Below, piece after piece: positions 11,034 to 22,437 of a stretch of DNA of 64,000 nt. Source of the stretch: Mariannaea sp. PMI_226 (taxonomy: Eukaryota; Ascomycota; Sordariomycetes; Hypocreales; Nectriaceae); the NCBI GenBank assembly GCA_024336345.1, contig JANFOG010000007.1:1612001-1676000 (forward strand), in the 5' to 3' direction. Position 1 is the stretch's first letter. Every line of letters starts with the position of its first letter. The position numbers were made by a program, and so were the translations under genes. The notes beneath the pieces are model-generated. The model had not been told where the DNA came from and ran no database searches. It was given only the letters and a program-made list of their open reading frames with translations.

Positions 11034-13006
11034 GGTAGGCCCTTGTTAATCACGAGAAAGGGGTATCACGAGGCGTCTCCTACAAAGCTTAGGCGATTGT
11101 ATTGTTAGTCAACATTAGATTATCTATATAGTTATTTTCCGAGCTGTTCTCCCAACCCGTTACCCAAGCTGCCTATCTATTGAGCATGCAATACCCTTTG
11201 AAGGTTCTGTTATTCACTGTGAAAACACAGCAAGTTTATGTTTGCACCTTTCACTTTAGTAGCATGTATGGAATGCTCACTTACGACTGCAATGAGCCCC
11301 TGTTTCATGGGGACCAAGTCAGACTCTTCCCATTTCCGGAATAACAATGCAATTGACTCTCAGATTTACCAAAAGATTTCTCTGTCAGAAATAGACTAAG
11401 GTAAAGCTTGAAAACAGTCCATGAATTATTGTATTGATTTCTTGTCTTTTTTTCTCTCCACCCGGTTGCGACATTCCCCAGCCTAGGCCTACCTGCAGAA
11501 CCCCCACGCTCAACATTTGTACGGAACCATTGAGTTCCTTCTCAACCATGGCTATTAGCAATATCAGGGCAAATACCCATCACATAGCCTTTCTTGGGAA
11601 GGATAGTTTGAGCGTGTTCGATAACACTCGAATCATCTCGATACAACAAGAAGAGTAAGAATGGTTCATAAGCTCCTTTGTGTTCTCTCGCCAGAGCACA
11701 ACCCCTGGCAGCTGCGTTCACAAAAGACGATAAGCATTTAAATGCTGATTCCAATCCAAAACCTAACGCAAACTAAGGAGATTGATAAGAGGTGGAAATA
11801 AATCGAGAGAATGACGGTAGCTATTTGTGACTCTAGGCTATGGCTATACCTCAACTCAACATCTTCATCTGTTACCTGCTTAACATTGAGAACGAGGAGA
11901 ATATTTAGGTAGTTTGCAGTGGAAGATTTTTCTTGAGTCGGTATAGCTCACAGCTTGAGTGGTTTCATTGAATAGACTAAGCTAGACATCGCTTGAGGCA
12001 ATGACGGGACTAGTGAAATACTACTCTGTCAGTTGAACTGACTCGTAACAACTGACTAGTGACAGTGCATGGAGGACACCAGTAAGGCTTGCTGCATTAT
12101 AGTATCGTTCGTGGCAAGCATGTGAGCCCGAGGGCATAATTGGTCATGCTGTCAGGCGTACAGAAGTCCCAACGAAGATCCGCCACGGAGATCCATGTGC
12201 AATACCTGTGCACAATGAAGAGCTAAACTGTTAATTCTGATCTAGGACGACTCTCTAGCGTCCCTCTTCTTATTGTTAAGCTGAGCTGTAAACTGCGCAG
12301 AAGAAATGGCTTCCCCCCATTCCTACGGTTACAAAACACCCGTTGGGACACTAGCCTGCGGCTCCTTACGTGTAGAGGTTTCAGGCAGACTAGTTCATAT
12401 CAACGGCCTCATTGAGTTGAGAGGGATAAGCCAGGTCATAATAGATCTATACTTGGTATCAGGGAGACTTCAAGTGTTTGACGTGGCAACGGAGTTCTTA
12501 TGTCTCATAATGCACAAGTAGATTGTGTTAATTAAGTCGTATTAAAAACCGGTTTGCTAAGGAGTCTATTGAATGTTAACAAGTCTATCTTATTTACTAA
12601 ACGAGCAGTAGAAGAAGGGGAGAAAGAATTCATAGCCGCTGACAATAGAGTTGTAATCACCATCGACAAGTATGTTCTGTGGGCCGACATTGGGTGGTGG
12701 TTGCATCTATAGATATAACACCTCGTCGTAGCTAAATAGAAATGTTAAACCAATATGAACTGTCACCCTTCACACTACTTGTCATAGATTCTTAAGTTGT
12801 TGGGTACAAGAGGTTTTTGATATTTTCCCTTGAGCCCTCAAGCTAGCTAATGCAGCAAGGCGTGCAAAGAACTACTGATTCTGTCCATCTCTTCTAGAAT
12901 CTACTTAGCTTGAATCGATTTTTCGCATGACACGCAAAGCACTCCATATATTCAAGAGCAACCTAAATCGGTATCCATCAATCCACGGAGCACATCTTTC
13001 AGTTTT
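11034..13006. other. Intergenic region, no gene seen
   Basis: Nearly 2 kb between the permease and the convergent KP4-like gene. Only short frames without family features are present; moderately AT-rich. Confidence 0.5.
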
Positions 13007-13408
13007 CTATTTACAAAGACCGAATGTCACCTTGCAGCTGGAGGGATCGCCAACAGCGTTAAAGGTCAACTCGCCGTCAGCGACGTTGTTGTCTGAAGGG
13101 TAGAAGTAGGGGACGCTGCCGCAGTTCTTGCAACCATGCTCTGTGATGAAGTGTGCTAGGCCTTTGATATTGCGACCAGGAGCTCCGCCAGTGTTCTGGA
13201 GGAATGCACAAACAAAACCAGAACACGCAATCAGCTGTCCATTGTTGTACCAACGATTTGGGTCAATACCATTGATATAATTGACCAACTTCTGAGCATT
13301 ATTGTCCGCAAGGGGACCGCATTGGCCGCTTCCCTCGCAGTTGATACCAAGTCCATTGACAGTTGTTGCAACGGCAGCAAGAAAGATAGAACCCAGCGAG
13401 TACTTCAT
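13007..13408 (-). CDS. Small secreted cysteine-rich protein, KP4 killer-toxin-like
   Basis: A single coding exon of 133 residues. The first 19-20 residues (MKYSLGSIFLAAVATTVNG) form a clear signal peptide. The mature part starts GINCEGSGQC, the hallmark opening of the KP4-like family, followed by a helix-like segment, YNNGQLIACS and a glycine-rich cysteine-containing C-terminus. It has eight cysteines, against the ten I recall for the virus-encoded KP4 of Ustilago maydis, so four disulfides are expected. KP4 itself blocks calcium channels; cellular KP4-like proteins of ascomycetes are suspected antifungal or host-interaction factors, but activity of this one is not shown. The gene has a TATA box and a probable leader intron. 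Confidence 0.88.
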   Translation of the reverse strand: MKYSLGSIFLAAVATTVNGLGINCEGSGQCGPLADNNAQKLVNYINGIDPNRWYNNGQLIACSGFVCAFLQNTGGAPGRNIKGLAHFITEHGCKNCGSVPYFYPSDNNVADGELTFNAVGDPSSCKVTFGLCK

Positions 13409-13430
13409 CTTAGTGGTTTTCCGTAAGATC

Positions 13431-13485
13431 CTTTCAACTCATATTAGCACCTCGATACTTTTCCATATCTAATAAGGTTACCTAC
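13431..13485 (-). other. Probable 5'-leader intron of the KP4-like gene
   Basis: On the minus strand the leader has donor GTAGGT at 13485, branch-like TGCTAAT and acceptor GAAAG at 13431, 55 bp in all. It ends 22 nt before the ATG. Inferred from consensus only; transcript data would settle it. Confidence 0.55.
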
Positions 13486-13580
13486 CAATGATAAGATGGT
13501 TGTTCGGTATATATCGTCGTTCAAACTTGGTAAAAAGATTGAGATTGTTGACGGAAGCAAAACCTGGCTGGCAACCAGCA

Positions 13581-13591
13581 CTTATTTATAG
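13581..13591 (-). promoter_or_regulatory. TATA box of the KP4-like gene
   Basis: CTATAAATAAG on the minus strand lies about 175 bp before the ATG, a good position for a core promoter given the leader intron. Confidence 0.6.
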
Positions 13592-13853
13592 CCACTACTT
13601 CTACTGATGAGTTGTTGTCGCAAGTGGTTTGATCCTCTAGTTTCCTGCCCTCTTCAACCGCGATACACTACACAAGAGTCTCAACCGAAGTTCCTTTTGC
13701 GCCTCCACTGTAACCCTTAGGGGGTCCTTATGGACACGAGATGTCATACTTGCAATAGATTATTAGTACAAATCTTTCCTACTAAGAAATGTAGGGTTGA
13801 GGTTTCGGAGGTGACTAGGAGTAACTTCTGTGAAGCCGATGTCTGGTTGCTCA

Positions 13854-14350
13854 TCACTGTGGGACTCGCCACCACAATTAGAAAAAGAAAACAGAAAAAA
13901 GATAATGGGAACAATTATGATCTCTAATGCAGTGGATATGGAATCAAATTCTTGGATTTGACTGAGTCGCAGTTATGGACATCTTTGTTTAGCAGAGAGG
14001 CAGCTTTCCAAGCCTCGATGTTCCAAGGTAGCGAATCCCAATTGCAGAACATACTGCAGTAACCTGTATGAGCACACTGGCAGCCAATTGGCTGAATCAT
14101 GAGATGCAACGTTGCCAGGTAAAGATATCTATTGATTATAAATTTGCGTACCTCGCTCTATCACTGTGTAGGAAGATGCAAAGTTACTGACTGTCCCAAG
14201 CGCCATATATCACTGTGGGACCACAATTGGAAAGAGAGAAAACATAAATCAGGAACAGTTATGATCTCTAATAAAGTGGATATCAGATCAATTTCCTGAA
14301 TTTGACTGAGTCGCAATTCTGGAAATCTTTGTCTAGCAGAGAGGCCGCTT
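13854..14350. repeat. Direct duplication carrying a cysteine-rich coding fragment
   Basis: About 157 bp at 13854-14010 recurs in the same orientation at 14208-14350, roughly 80 percent identical by eye, both beginning ATCACTGTGGGA and both containing TTTGACTGAGTCGCA. On the minus strand each copy encodes a similar tail (KAASLLNKDVHNCDSVK and KAASLLDKDFQNCDSVK). Conservation of the protein reading in both copies suggests duplicated pieces of one gene. Confidence 0.65.
13924..14100 (-). pseudogene. Cysteine-rich 58-residue ORF, probable gene fragment
   Basis: From an ATG at 14100 this frame gives 58 residues with five cysteines (GCQCAHTGYC, MFCNWDSLP, HNCDSVK). There is no signal peptide at this start, though an upstream exon could supply one. 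The C-terminal third is repeated in the second copy at about 14283-14350, where the frame soon ends. I do not recognise the family. It is either the last exon of a small secreted protein or a relic. Confidence 0.3.
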
Positions 14351-16680
14351 TCTCGCTTCGCGACTCATGCTCGGGTTTGCCGAAGCGGGTTATATTCATG
14401 GAGTGGTTTGCACCTTGCCAACATGGTACACTGAGAAATGACTAGCAAAGTGGATATCTATTTTCTTTCTTCTACATGCTCGATGGAAACGCGATAAGCC
14501 CGATGCTTGCTCCTGGCATTTTAAAATTCGGTGGCGCCCAATCCATCAGGGGGCGGACATGGTCGTCTTGCGTATGCTTAATATGCTTAAACATGATGGT
14601 ACATAGTTTATCTGTGCCATCTTTGATAGTTGAAGGTCTGTTTATCATTCTTATTTCATTCCGTGTATCACTCTTCCTTCCTGGTATGAAAAACTATGTC
14701 ACATTATGATAGTTAGCTACAATATGATTCGACATTCGCTGTCTTCTCAACGTGGTCCCCTTCTACTTCATGCACGGAGTCAAAATCTCATCTACGTGGC
14801 CTAGAGATTTGAACAGACACAGGAGCTTAGAAGATGAATGAAATGGAGATGTTCTGAAGAAATGTATTGAACATCTAAGCTTTCCTCAGCTTTCACACCT
14901 TATACTGTTAAATGATGCTAGTGTATAAGAGATTGACTTCATAAGGTGGGTTCAATTGATCTTACAGATATTAGCCGAGTGGGTTTAATGAGAAAACTGG
15001 ACTAATACTCCAACAATTATGGAATAAATTAGACCCTGATCGACTCTCTGCCAAAAAAAGTGGCCAGGGCCAAAGTAACATTGTCAAGGTACAAAATGGG
15101 GTATCCGCCTAGTGACAAGAGAAGTTCGTCATTTGCCTCGACCTTTATAAGCCCCGGTGGTATAGTAAACTTCTAGAACCAGCTAAACGCTCATCCAATA
15201 CAAACTGCGTGTACAAACAAATGCTTGAGACATATTTCTAGCCTAGCACCTTTCCAACAAAAAAGTACCTGAAAGGCCGACATCGATATTAAGCAGAGGC
15301 TTGATTAAGCTACCTAAAGGAGACTTCCCTCGTCTTCTTACAAGGAGAGGGTTTACCCTGCGTGGGGTTGAACTAGCTAGAAAGAATAGGGATGTAGGAT
15401 CCAACCATAGAGTAGTAGGCATACTCTCGGGGTGAGGATATTGTCACGTCACGGAGGTTTTACAAGATATTCCCGCTAGGTTCCACCAAGCTTCCTTGCC
15501 AGCTACGTCTAGTCACTTGAGGTTAATTTTTTGCCACCATAAATCACATACCTAAATAGGCTAATTGCTGCATAAGTATGTCAACCTGGTGACTTTTGAG
15601 AATAAACTTGACTTTGATTTTTTTTTTTTTTTTTAGAAACTTGCTGAATTAAGGATCTGAGTAGATAAAGTATATAATATTCAGATACTTTTGCATAATT
15701 GGTAGACAGGCGTGACCTCAGGTAATGTGCGAAGATTATGAATGAGCAGATGAGTAATGAGCCATCATTATAGCTACTCTGACTCGTCGAGTCATTGCTA
15801 CCACTCAGGGCAGAGGAAATCAACACAATGACTAGACATCAATCGCCAAAAATAAATGTGGCGACGCACCAAAAGAGCAACAGATACTGTTTGTCCAGCT
15901 CATAATCTTCAACATCGAGAGAGTTCCCAAGTCCTCTTTTGTAAGCAAGTTCTATTCCCAATCAGTACATCAACCAGAAATGTGGCACATCCGCAGAGAG
16001 CCAATGCTGGTTATTTTTGTCCGAACATCGTACTAACTTTAATGAGTAGGTGAAGTAAATGCTGCCAAGGCGCGATTCAATCGCAACGGCAAATGCATTC
16101 CGGAACCTATAGAAGAGAGGTGATCCATACAGAACGGAAACCGCCGACGCTTGTATTTACTGCTACGTAAGAGAGTATTGGAATATAACCCATTTTCCTT
16201 CACTATCCACTATCTAACTGGACAAGGAAGGTTGATTATTTGAAATATTTTTAATTCTTAAAGGCAGGGCTGAAAGGTAGCGGTGGTATGATGCCAAGCA
16301 AAAAGGAAACTGATCTATGGTATTACACCCCGTTTCACGCAATATTATGTAAGAAGCCCCAGGAGTCTGGACAACTTACTGCTTGACCCAATTGGTTGGT
16401 TGATACGCTGAACCATCGACTTCGTCCCCGCTATCACCAGTCACCTGGCGCCTAATCATGATTCTAAATCAGGAGAGGTAGATTGTTCAGCCAGCAGGTG
16501 ACCAAGCCTTCTCTTACAACATGTATGAAGAACTGAGGATATTATTACATTCAGCGTAGTTGTCGCCGCTCACTGACATTGTGAAGATGGTTGAGATTTA
16601 CTCAATTAGGAAGTATATTGACGATAGAGCATAGGGGGCATAGAGGGCAAAGGAGGCAAAGGAAACAATGGACAGATTAT
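14351..16680. other. Gene-poor region
   Basis: No supported gene. A 19-nt T-run at about 15617 and AT-rich sequence are present. Near 16629-16670 there are imperfect 9-10-bp units (GCATAGAGG, GCAAAGGAG, GCAAAGGAA) just upstream of the TATA box of the next gene. Confidence 0.5.
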
Positions 16681-16696
16681 ACCAACATATCTCAAC

Positions 16697-16706
16697 TATA
16701 AATATA
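16697..16706 (+). promoter_or_regulatory. TATA box of the small secreted protein gene
   Basis: TATAAATATA at 16697 lies about 210 bp before the ATG at 16908, with a leader intron between. Confidence 0.6.
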
Positions 16707-16816
16707 GGGCCTCATCAAAGTTCATTCACCTGTGTTTTCAATCACATCATCACCTTGAGCTTCATCATCTTGAACAGACTCGCGCTTCATCCACCCACAT
16801 CTGAAATCCTTTGCAG

Positions 16817-16886
16817 GTATGACATGATGTGGTTTTAGAATCAATGATTTAGAAACAGCAGACAACTAATCTGGGTGTTATCATAG
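16817..16886 (+). other. Probable 5'-leader intron
   Basis: Donor GTATGA at 16817, branch-like AACTAAT near 16864 and acceptor ATCATAG ending at 16886 define a 70-bp intron, 21 nt before the ATG. Splice words are close to consensus. Confidence 0.6.
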
Positions 16887-16907
16887 TTTACCTCTCAAAC
16901 TCTCAAA

Positions 16908-17372
16908 ATGAAGGTCTCCTCTACTCTTGCAGCTTTGGCCCTGTTTGCCACCAACGCCACCGCATACAACTTTTGGGTTATGGAAGCTTTGATGGGGGAA
17001 GGGTGTGCTCCTGGCAGCTCAGGCTGTGGATCAGGCAGCGACCTTCTTTTTGTCACCCAAAACAGCAAGACACCAGGTTGTGTGGAATTCGATAATGCTA
17101 GGATTACTTCTCCGGGGAGCTTTCCTCCTCACAGCTTTTTCAACGGCAACGCATGTGGTGTGGAGGTGAACTTCTATGAACAGTCAGATGGCTCCTGGAT
17201 CTATTACAAGAAGAATGGAGATGGCAAGCAATTGGGCAAGTGCGTCAGGAACAAGCAGTCATCCAAGTTTTGCCTCAGTTCGAGCGGTATGGGAAGCACG
17301 GCTGTTGTGGGACAATGGGGCTGCACCAACTTCAGCCAGGTTAAGAATGGCATCAACCCATGTGTTTACTAG
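16908..17372 (+). CDS. Small secreted cysteine-rich protein, unknown family
   Basis: A single coding exon of 154 residues. MKVSSTLAALALFATNATA is a strong signal peptide, with cleavage expected before YNFWVM. The mature protein has eight cysteines, rich glycine and serine, and ends NGINPCVY. No domain is recognised. The gene has a canonical TATA box and a leader intron, so it is very likely real and expressed. Size, secretion and cysteine content fit effector-like or antimicrobial proteins, but this is inference from class features only. Confidence 0.75.
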   Translation: MKVSSTLAALALFATNATAYNFWVMEALMGEGCAPGSSGCGSGSDLLFVTQNSKTPGCVEFDNARITSPGSFPPHSFFNGNACGVEVNFYEQSDGSWIYYKKNGDGKQLGKCVRNKQSSKFCLSSSGMGSTAVVGQWGCTNFSQVKNGINPCVY

Positions 17373-19740
17373 ACTTAGTAATCTGGGATTTTGAGTTGCT
17401 TGGGATATGGGGTAGAAATAACTAGTTTGTGTTACGATGTGGTCTGGCAATCTGCCTAGTTCACTCGGACAACCCCCTTTATATTCTTCCCAGGCCAATT
17501 TATACACCATTCAACTACCTCATCAGTTTCTAAAGGGTTTAACTAAGTTGTGATAGGCTCAGACAGGGAGGTGGTTATAATTCAACTCAACGGCTTCGCA
17601 AAGAAGTGCATCTACAACAGCATAAGTAGATTGTAGGAGCATTTCTGGTCGCGTAATCAGAATGTGACTACGGTCGTCATATGGGATAAGGTCTCGCTTC
17701 TGAAGGTCTTGTCCTCGAAGCTGGCAAAATCAGATGTTTTGTGAAACTATTTGACTTATTACTATACCGGCCGAGTCTGGTCTTCAATGCTAGAGCCTAT
17801 TTCGTTAACACGAGGAGCTTTCAAATTATCTTAGCACACTGGAACTTGCAGCGACTGAGGAAGCAACCGCCTCACCCAAAGGATTTCCATAAATGTAGAT
17901 GAAACTATTATGTGAAGTTATGTACAAGACATACTACCGCGTACATACTAACACCATACCCTCCGCACAAGGTTTGTCTTGAGCTTCATTTTGAGCCTTG
18001 TCGCCTAGTGGCTATGGCTTCCGAGGCACCCCTGCAAGCGCAGTCTAAAATTGTTCAACAGCCGGAAATAAAATAGACCAGCAACTTACACATGGGATGT
18101 AATTCTACCAACTGTATCTCCATTTTACCGGTCACTAAATGGAAAGCATCGGTGATGAATCTGCAATATGTGCCGTCCCAGAAAGGGTCTGCTCCACTTC
18201 AACCCTCAACCCATCCATGTATACTACACATTCTCAGCCTTTTCATCTCTCACAAAAGTTCGCTATATCTGAATACGGTTTTCCCAGCGAGTGCTCCGGC
18301 TGCCGGAATTGCCAATAGCAAAACTTGGACTTCCCAATACAGGACCCAAAGTAACGCGACCTAGAGTCGGGGATGTTAATGGGCGATGACAAATGAGACA
18401 GCAAGTTCTAGCTAGATGAGCTCATATCCCCTTTGCAGATGAGGTCATTCGCAAAGAAGATTTCAGTCCCCGGCTTTTGTACGTGAATGAGCTGTTGGCA
18501 CATGCTTTCTAGATGCTATTGGCTAAGATTTTGTCACACCAAGGCATAAGGGTCAGATAATACGTTCAGGAGGTAACGGCATCTCACCTAGATTTCAGCC
18601 GGCGTCTCTCAATACTAGCGTCATTGGTCCTCTGTCTAGAACACTCCTCATCGAATGCATCTGAGCAGAAACAACCGTGAGGCTTCTCTTAGTTCAGCCG
18701 ACCCTCGAATGGTCCATGGACAACCCTGATGGAGCGACCCTTACTCACCTGATGGCTTCTCATTTCTTCCACTTCCTGTTTGTCTAGAATACTATTACAC
18801 CAACCGAGGCGAGATGCGCTGAAGCTGACACCGTTCAAGGCACCACACGCTTGCCATCGGCATTAGCAGCCCCCTTCGTCCTGCCCATACCTGTCTATTT
18901 GTCTATAGCTCACACAACATACTTCCTATTGCAGCATAAAAGGAGAATTAATCTGTTGCTCCGATTCCTTGTGTCGACGCTTTCCCAAGTAAGTAGTCAT
19001 TGCAAAACGCCCCTTCAGTCCAATGTAGACTAAGTAAGTAGGATAAGAAACTTTGCCAAAAATAGGGATGACTTGGGGATGAAATGGGGATGAAATGGGG
19101 ACCGAGTTCCCTAGTATATATGCCAAGCCGGCTATGATCCGAATCACCAAGTATTGAGGCTAATAAAGACTGGGCTGGACTCGGCTGGGCTGGGCTGAAT
19201 TTACTCGTCCTGTCGTTTTGGGCTCCGTGATTGGATGGCCCTTATTACTGACTACTGCTGCTGCTGCTACTTGCCACTGGAGACCCCTAAAACGGTCCAG
19301 AATCCACTGCGGATTCTGGCTTGAAATTCGATCGTTTTTGCCCCGCAAGTCCAGTCACAATTCTCAGACAGTCAACCAAAAGCAGGGTAAGTATAAGTAT
19401 CTGCATCAATTATTTTTCGTATTCAAGTTCCCCCAGGAGATATTCAACTTCAGTGAGAGACGAACCACAAGCTGCTCTCAGTCATGAATTCAGAAACATG
19501 CTCTAGTCAGAATCAGGGTATGGTTTATTAATCAGAGCACTGGCAAATCCCGTATCGAGTCAGTCAGTCACTCGCCCATCGCACCGCAGGAAAAGCACGG
19601 CCGTGGAAAGGGTAGCAGTTGCATGTCATTTCTGTCTATTCAGCCCTTAGTAATGCTATTCGGAGCAACTGAGCCGTTTTGACTATGCTGATTCAAGAAT
19701 AGCCCTACGCCCACCACTCCATGAGAAGTAGAGTATGTAA
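17373..19740. other. Gene-poor region
   Basis: About 2.4 kb without a supported gene. Minor simple repeats occur near 19072-19099 (GGGATGAAAT units), 19171-19196 (CTGGG units) and 19254-19268 (CTG units). Confidence 0.5.
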
Positions 19741-20425
19741 TAACTTCAGCTGATACGATGGAATGGCTCAGATTCAGCTCCCACCCAAAAGACCCCCCAA
19801 CGCCAAGCGGCATCGTCCTCCGACAAGCAGTTGGCGTTTGAAGCCACGAAGCAGGTCGCAGATGCTCGGAACGCCGGTGATGATCATGAAGTCTTGGTTA
19901 CAGTTTCAATGCCACCATGACCGGTCACCTTTCGGAGGAAGTGGCAAGCGACGCTGCATCGCTCTGCGCCGAACTTGATAGCGAGATGCGTACTTGCGCA
20001 GCCAAATGCAAGCCAGTTGAGCAGCGCGATGTCATCAATACACTAGAGAGACGCTCTCAATACAGCTGTGCCAAGTCTGCAGCACACCCAGCCATCAAAG
20101 GTGCCGCCAACGTCCTGTACGGCGTCCTCGAACCACTGCGTACAACAACTTGCCAGAGAGTCCCAGAAACGTCTGCCAAATTGGTGCTTTGCTTTTCTTG
20201 GTTGAAGTCGTCGTATCAATTCATTTGCTGTTTCGCCCAGGAGCTTGTCGAGGAGGCTATAGGGGGTGTGCCATCAACTTTAACGAGTACACCGCTGAGA
20301 ACTACGGAGGCGTCGTCGCGGACGGAGATGTTTGCATCAAAAATCGAGCGTTCGATTACGCTTACGGCGGAATAACGTCTAAATGGTCTCAGAGGGTGTC
20401 AATACCCGGACAATTACGCACATAA
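19741..20425 (+). pseudogene. Broken, unrecognised coding region
   Basis: Protein-like reading jumps between frames: a segment around 19803-19912 (KQVADARNAGDDHEVLVTV), a second from the ATG at 19917 (LCAELDSEMRTCAAKC, SQYSCAKSAAHPAIKG), and a third around 20150-20420 (INFNEYTAENYGGVVADGD, CIKNRAFDYAYGG). Base composition is richer in G+C than the surroundings. This looks like one decayed gene with frameshifts, or an unmodelled multi-exon gene. The family is unknown to me. Confidence 0.35.
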
Positions 20426-20479
20426 GGGATAATTCATTGGGCTTGACCCCATTTACTTGAAGCCGTCGCCACCCTTTAG

Positions 20480-20915
20480 GTGTGCTAAGGCAACATTTTG
20501 GTACCGGATCAGGGATATTGACCAATAAGACTCCACGAGATAAAAGGTACTTATTTTGCCTGCTAATTAAGCCTATGATAGAAGTACCCACAATCGCTCT
20601 TGGTACATAATGCTACATTATATTGATTATATTCCCACTGTGTTATGCAGTTGGGGAAAAATGCAACCAGCAGGTATTATTAGCTGGCTATTTCTGCCGG
20701 CTGTCTTTAATATAGATAAAAAGCTCTTCATTAAATATATTCACAGCTTGGCTCATTATGCCGGTAGTCACAGCTTGTGGTATTGTTAACCTTTATCGCG
20801 ATTTTGCGAGTAAACACACTGTAATTTTGGACGGAACTTAATGTGTACCTAGGATGTCATTGCTGGCAAACAGGGGTGGGGTGGAAACCGGCACCAAAAT
20901 GTTGCCTTAGCACAC
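20480..20915. mobile_element. MITE-like element with 28-bp terminal inverted repeats
   Basis: The arm at 20480-20507 (starting GTGTGCTAAGGCAACATT) is the reverse complement of 20888-20915 with one mismatch. The 380 bp between are AT-rich and carry no open frame of note. Size and non-coding interior fit a miniature inverted-repeat element. I could not find a clear target-site duplication, and the relation to the Tc1-type relic 330 bp downstream is unproven. Confidence 0.65.
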
Positions 20916-21248
20916 GGGATCTGGATAGATTACCAAAACTGTTGCCTATCATTGGGCTTTTTCTCTACATTCAAAATGGTAAAATGCATTCTTCAGGTGT
21001 ATTATAGAGTTTGGTGGCTGTTAGAGACGAAGGAATAACTATTTCAGTTATATCCATCAACTGAACATGAGAAGGCTCATGACAATAGTGACGATGAAAA
21101 TAATACCATACTTGGAAATCCATCAAAGGGCACAATGTGTGGAGACTGGGGCGCTTAATACAGTCAGCGGCCAAAACGTCTGCTCCCGCTTGGCGCGACC
21201 GCGTCAAAACGCGATTTCTTCAATGTTTACAGATTACCTTTCAACAAA

Positions 21249-21656
21249 ATGTCGCCCGCAAGTAGTTTTGCTGAAGAAATATCTGTCAATCGTCAGAAAG
21301 GTCATGAGTTCTCCCCTGAGGCAAAAGGAGCGATTTTGGCCTTATTAGATTCTGGTCAATCCATGAGGAAAGTCGCGTTGCAATTCAAGACCTCCCACAA
21401 TGCCATCTCGAATATCAAAAAACGCTGGCTCAATGACCACACTGTCAAGAATAAGCCTCGAAGCGGGCGGCCTCACAAAATTACAAAGGAAGAGGAGCGG
21501 TATATTATACAAATCGCCCCAAAATAAATCACGAGATCACATACAACGCGCTAATCAAGGAGACACAGGATCATGTCTCAAAGCGAACACTCCACCGCGT
21601 CTAATAGCGCCACTGGAAGCGTAAATGGAAAGATGAGCGGCAGTTGAGGTTTCGCT
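21249..21656 (+). pseudogene. Truncated Tc1/mariner-type transposase relic
   Basis: From the ATG at 21249 a 92-residue frame carries the N-terminal helix-turn-helix DNA-binding region typical of Tc1-like transposases (EFSPEAKGAILALLDSGQS, RKVALQFKTSHNAISNIKK, NKPRSGRPHKITKEEERYI). It hits a stop, but the same frame continues as family-like sequence (HEITYNALIKETQDHVSKRT) before two more stops and HWKRKWKDERQLRF. The catalytic DDE part is missing. This is a dead, truncated copy. Confidence 0.75.
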
Positions 21657-21716
21657 AGATGATTGGTGTAACGTAGTTAGCTCTCTCTTTTTTTTCTTTT
21701 TCTTTTTTTTTGCGGC

Positions 21717-21892
21717 AGGGAGACTGGCAGGGCCGTGTGTTAGGATACACGCAAGCCTTTCTCCAAGCTGCAGACCGAGTAGATAATATTGTTCAAAGTG
21801 GACTCGGCGCCTTTCAAGATGGAGAATTATCTGCTCGTTTCAATGACATACTGGGTCGGCTAGAGAATATGTCGACTCCAGGGTCAGCTTAG
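21717..21892 (+). other. Orphan helical reading frame after a pyrimidine tract
   Basis: A 20-odd base T-rich tract and an AG at 21714-21718 precede a short frame (YTQAFLQAADRVDNIVQS, ELSARFNDILGRLENM) ending at 21892. It looks like a last exon of something lost, or chance. No family recognised. Confidence 0.2.
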
Positions 21893-22437
21893 CGATGTCG
21901 ATCCATGGCAGCTTAGAGACCGGATGATAAGGTAGATCATCATTGCGGTACAGGGTAAACAAACGGCTCTGGCCTAGGTTGGTCATTGACATGGTCTTAG
22001 ATGAAGACCAGCACTTAAAAAAAAAAAGAGCCTTTTAATTAAGCATGTATGGAAAGATGGAAAATTTTGACCAGCAGCCCAGCCCATAAAGGTCATGATG
22101 CCATTATGTAGTGCATAATGCCCAGCTGTCACACGACGGGTTTGCAAAATTGAAGTTATCATCTTACAAGTTGGGAGCTGGACTGGACTTTTCATTTGCC
22201 AGTGGGACACGGCCCGTCACCTTTCTTAGCGTGGGTCGATATGTCAATAGCTCGGACAATTGCGTACAGCGTTTATCCGCATAAGCATCCCCAATCCTCC
22301 GATCCGATACCCCGCACATCCGATGGCCAGATATGAACATGAAGATAAACAGCTGGAGGTGACGATGGTTAGAAGACCCTTTCGTCAATGAATTGGGTCA
22401 CAGCCCATTCATTATTCACTCCATCCACTTACCCATA

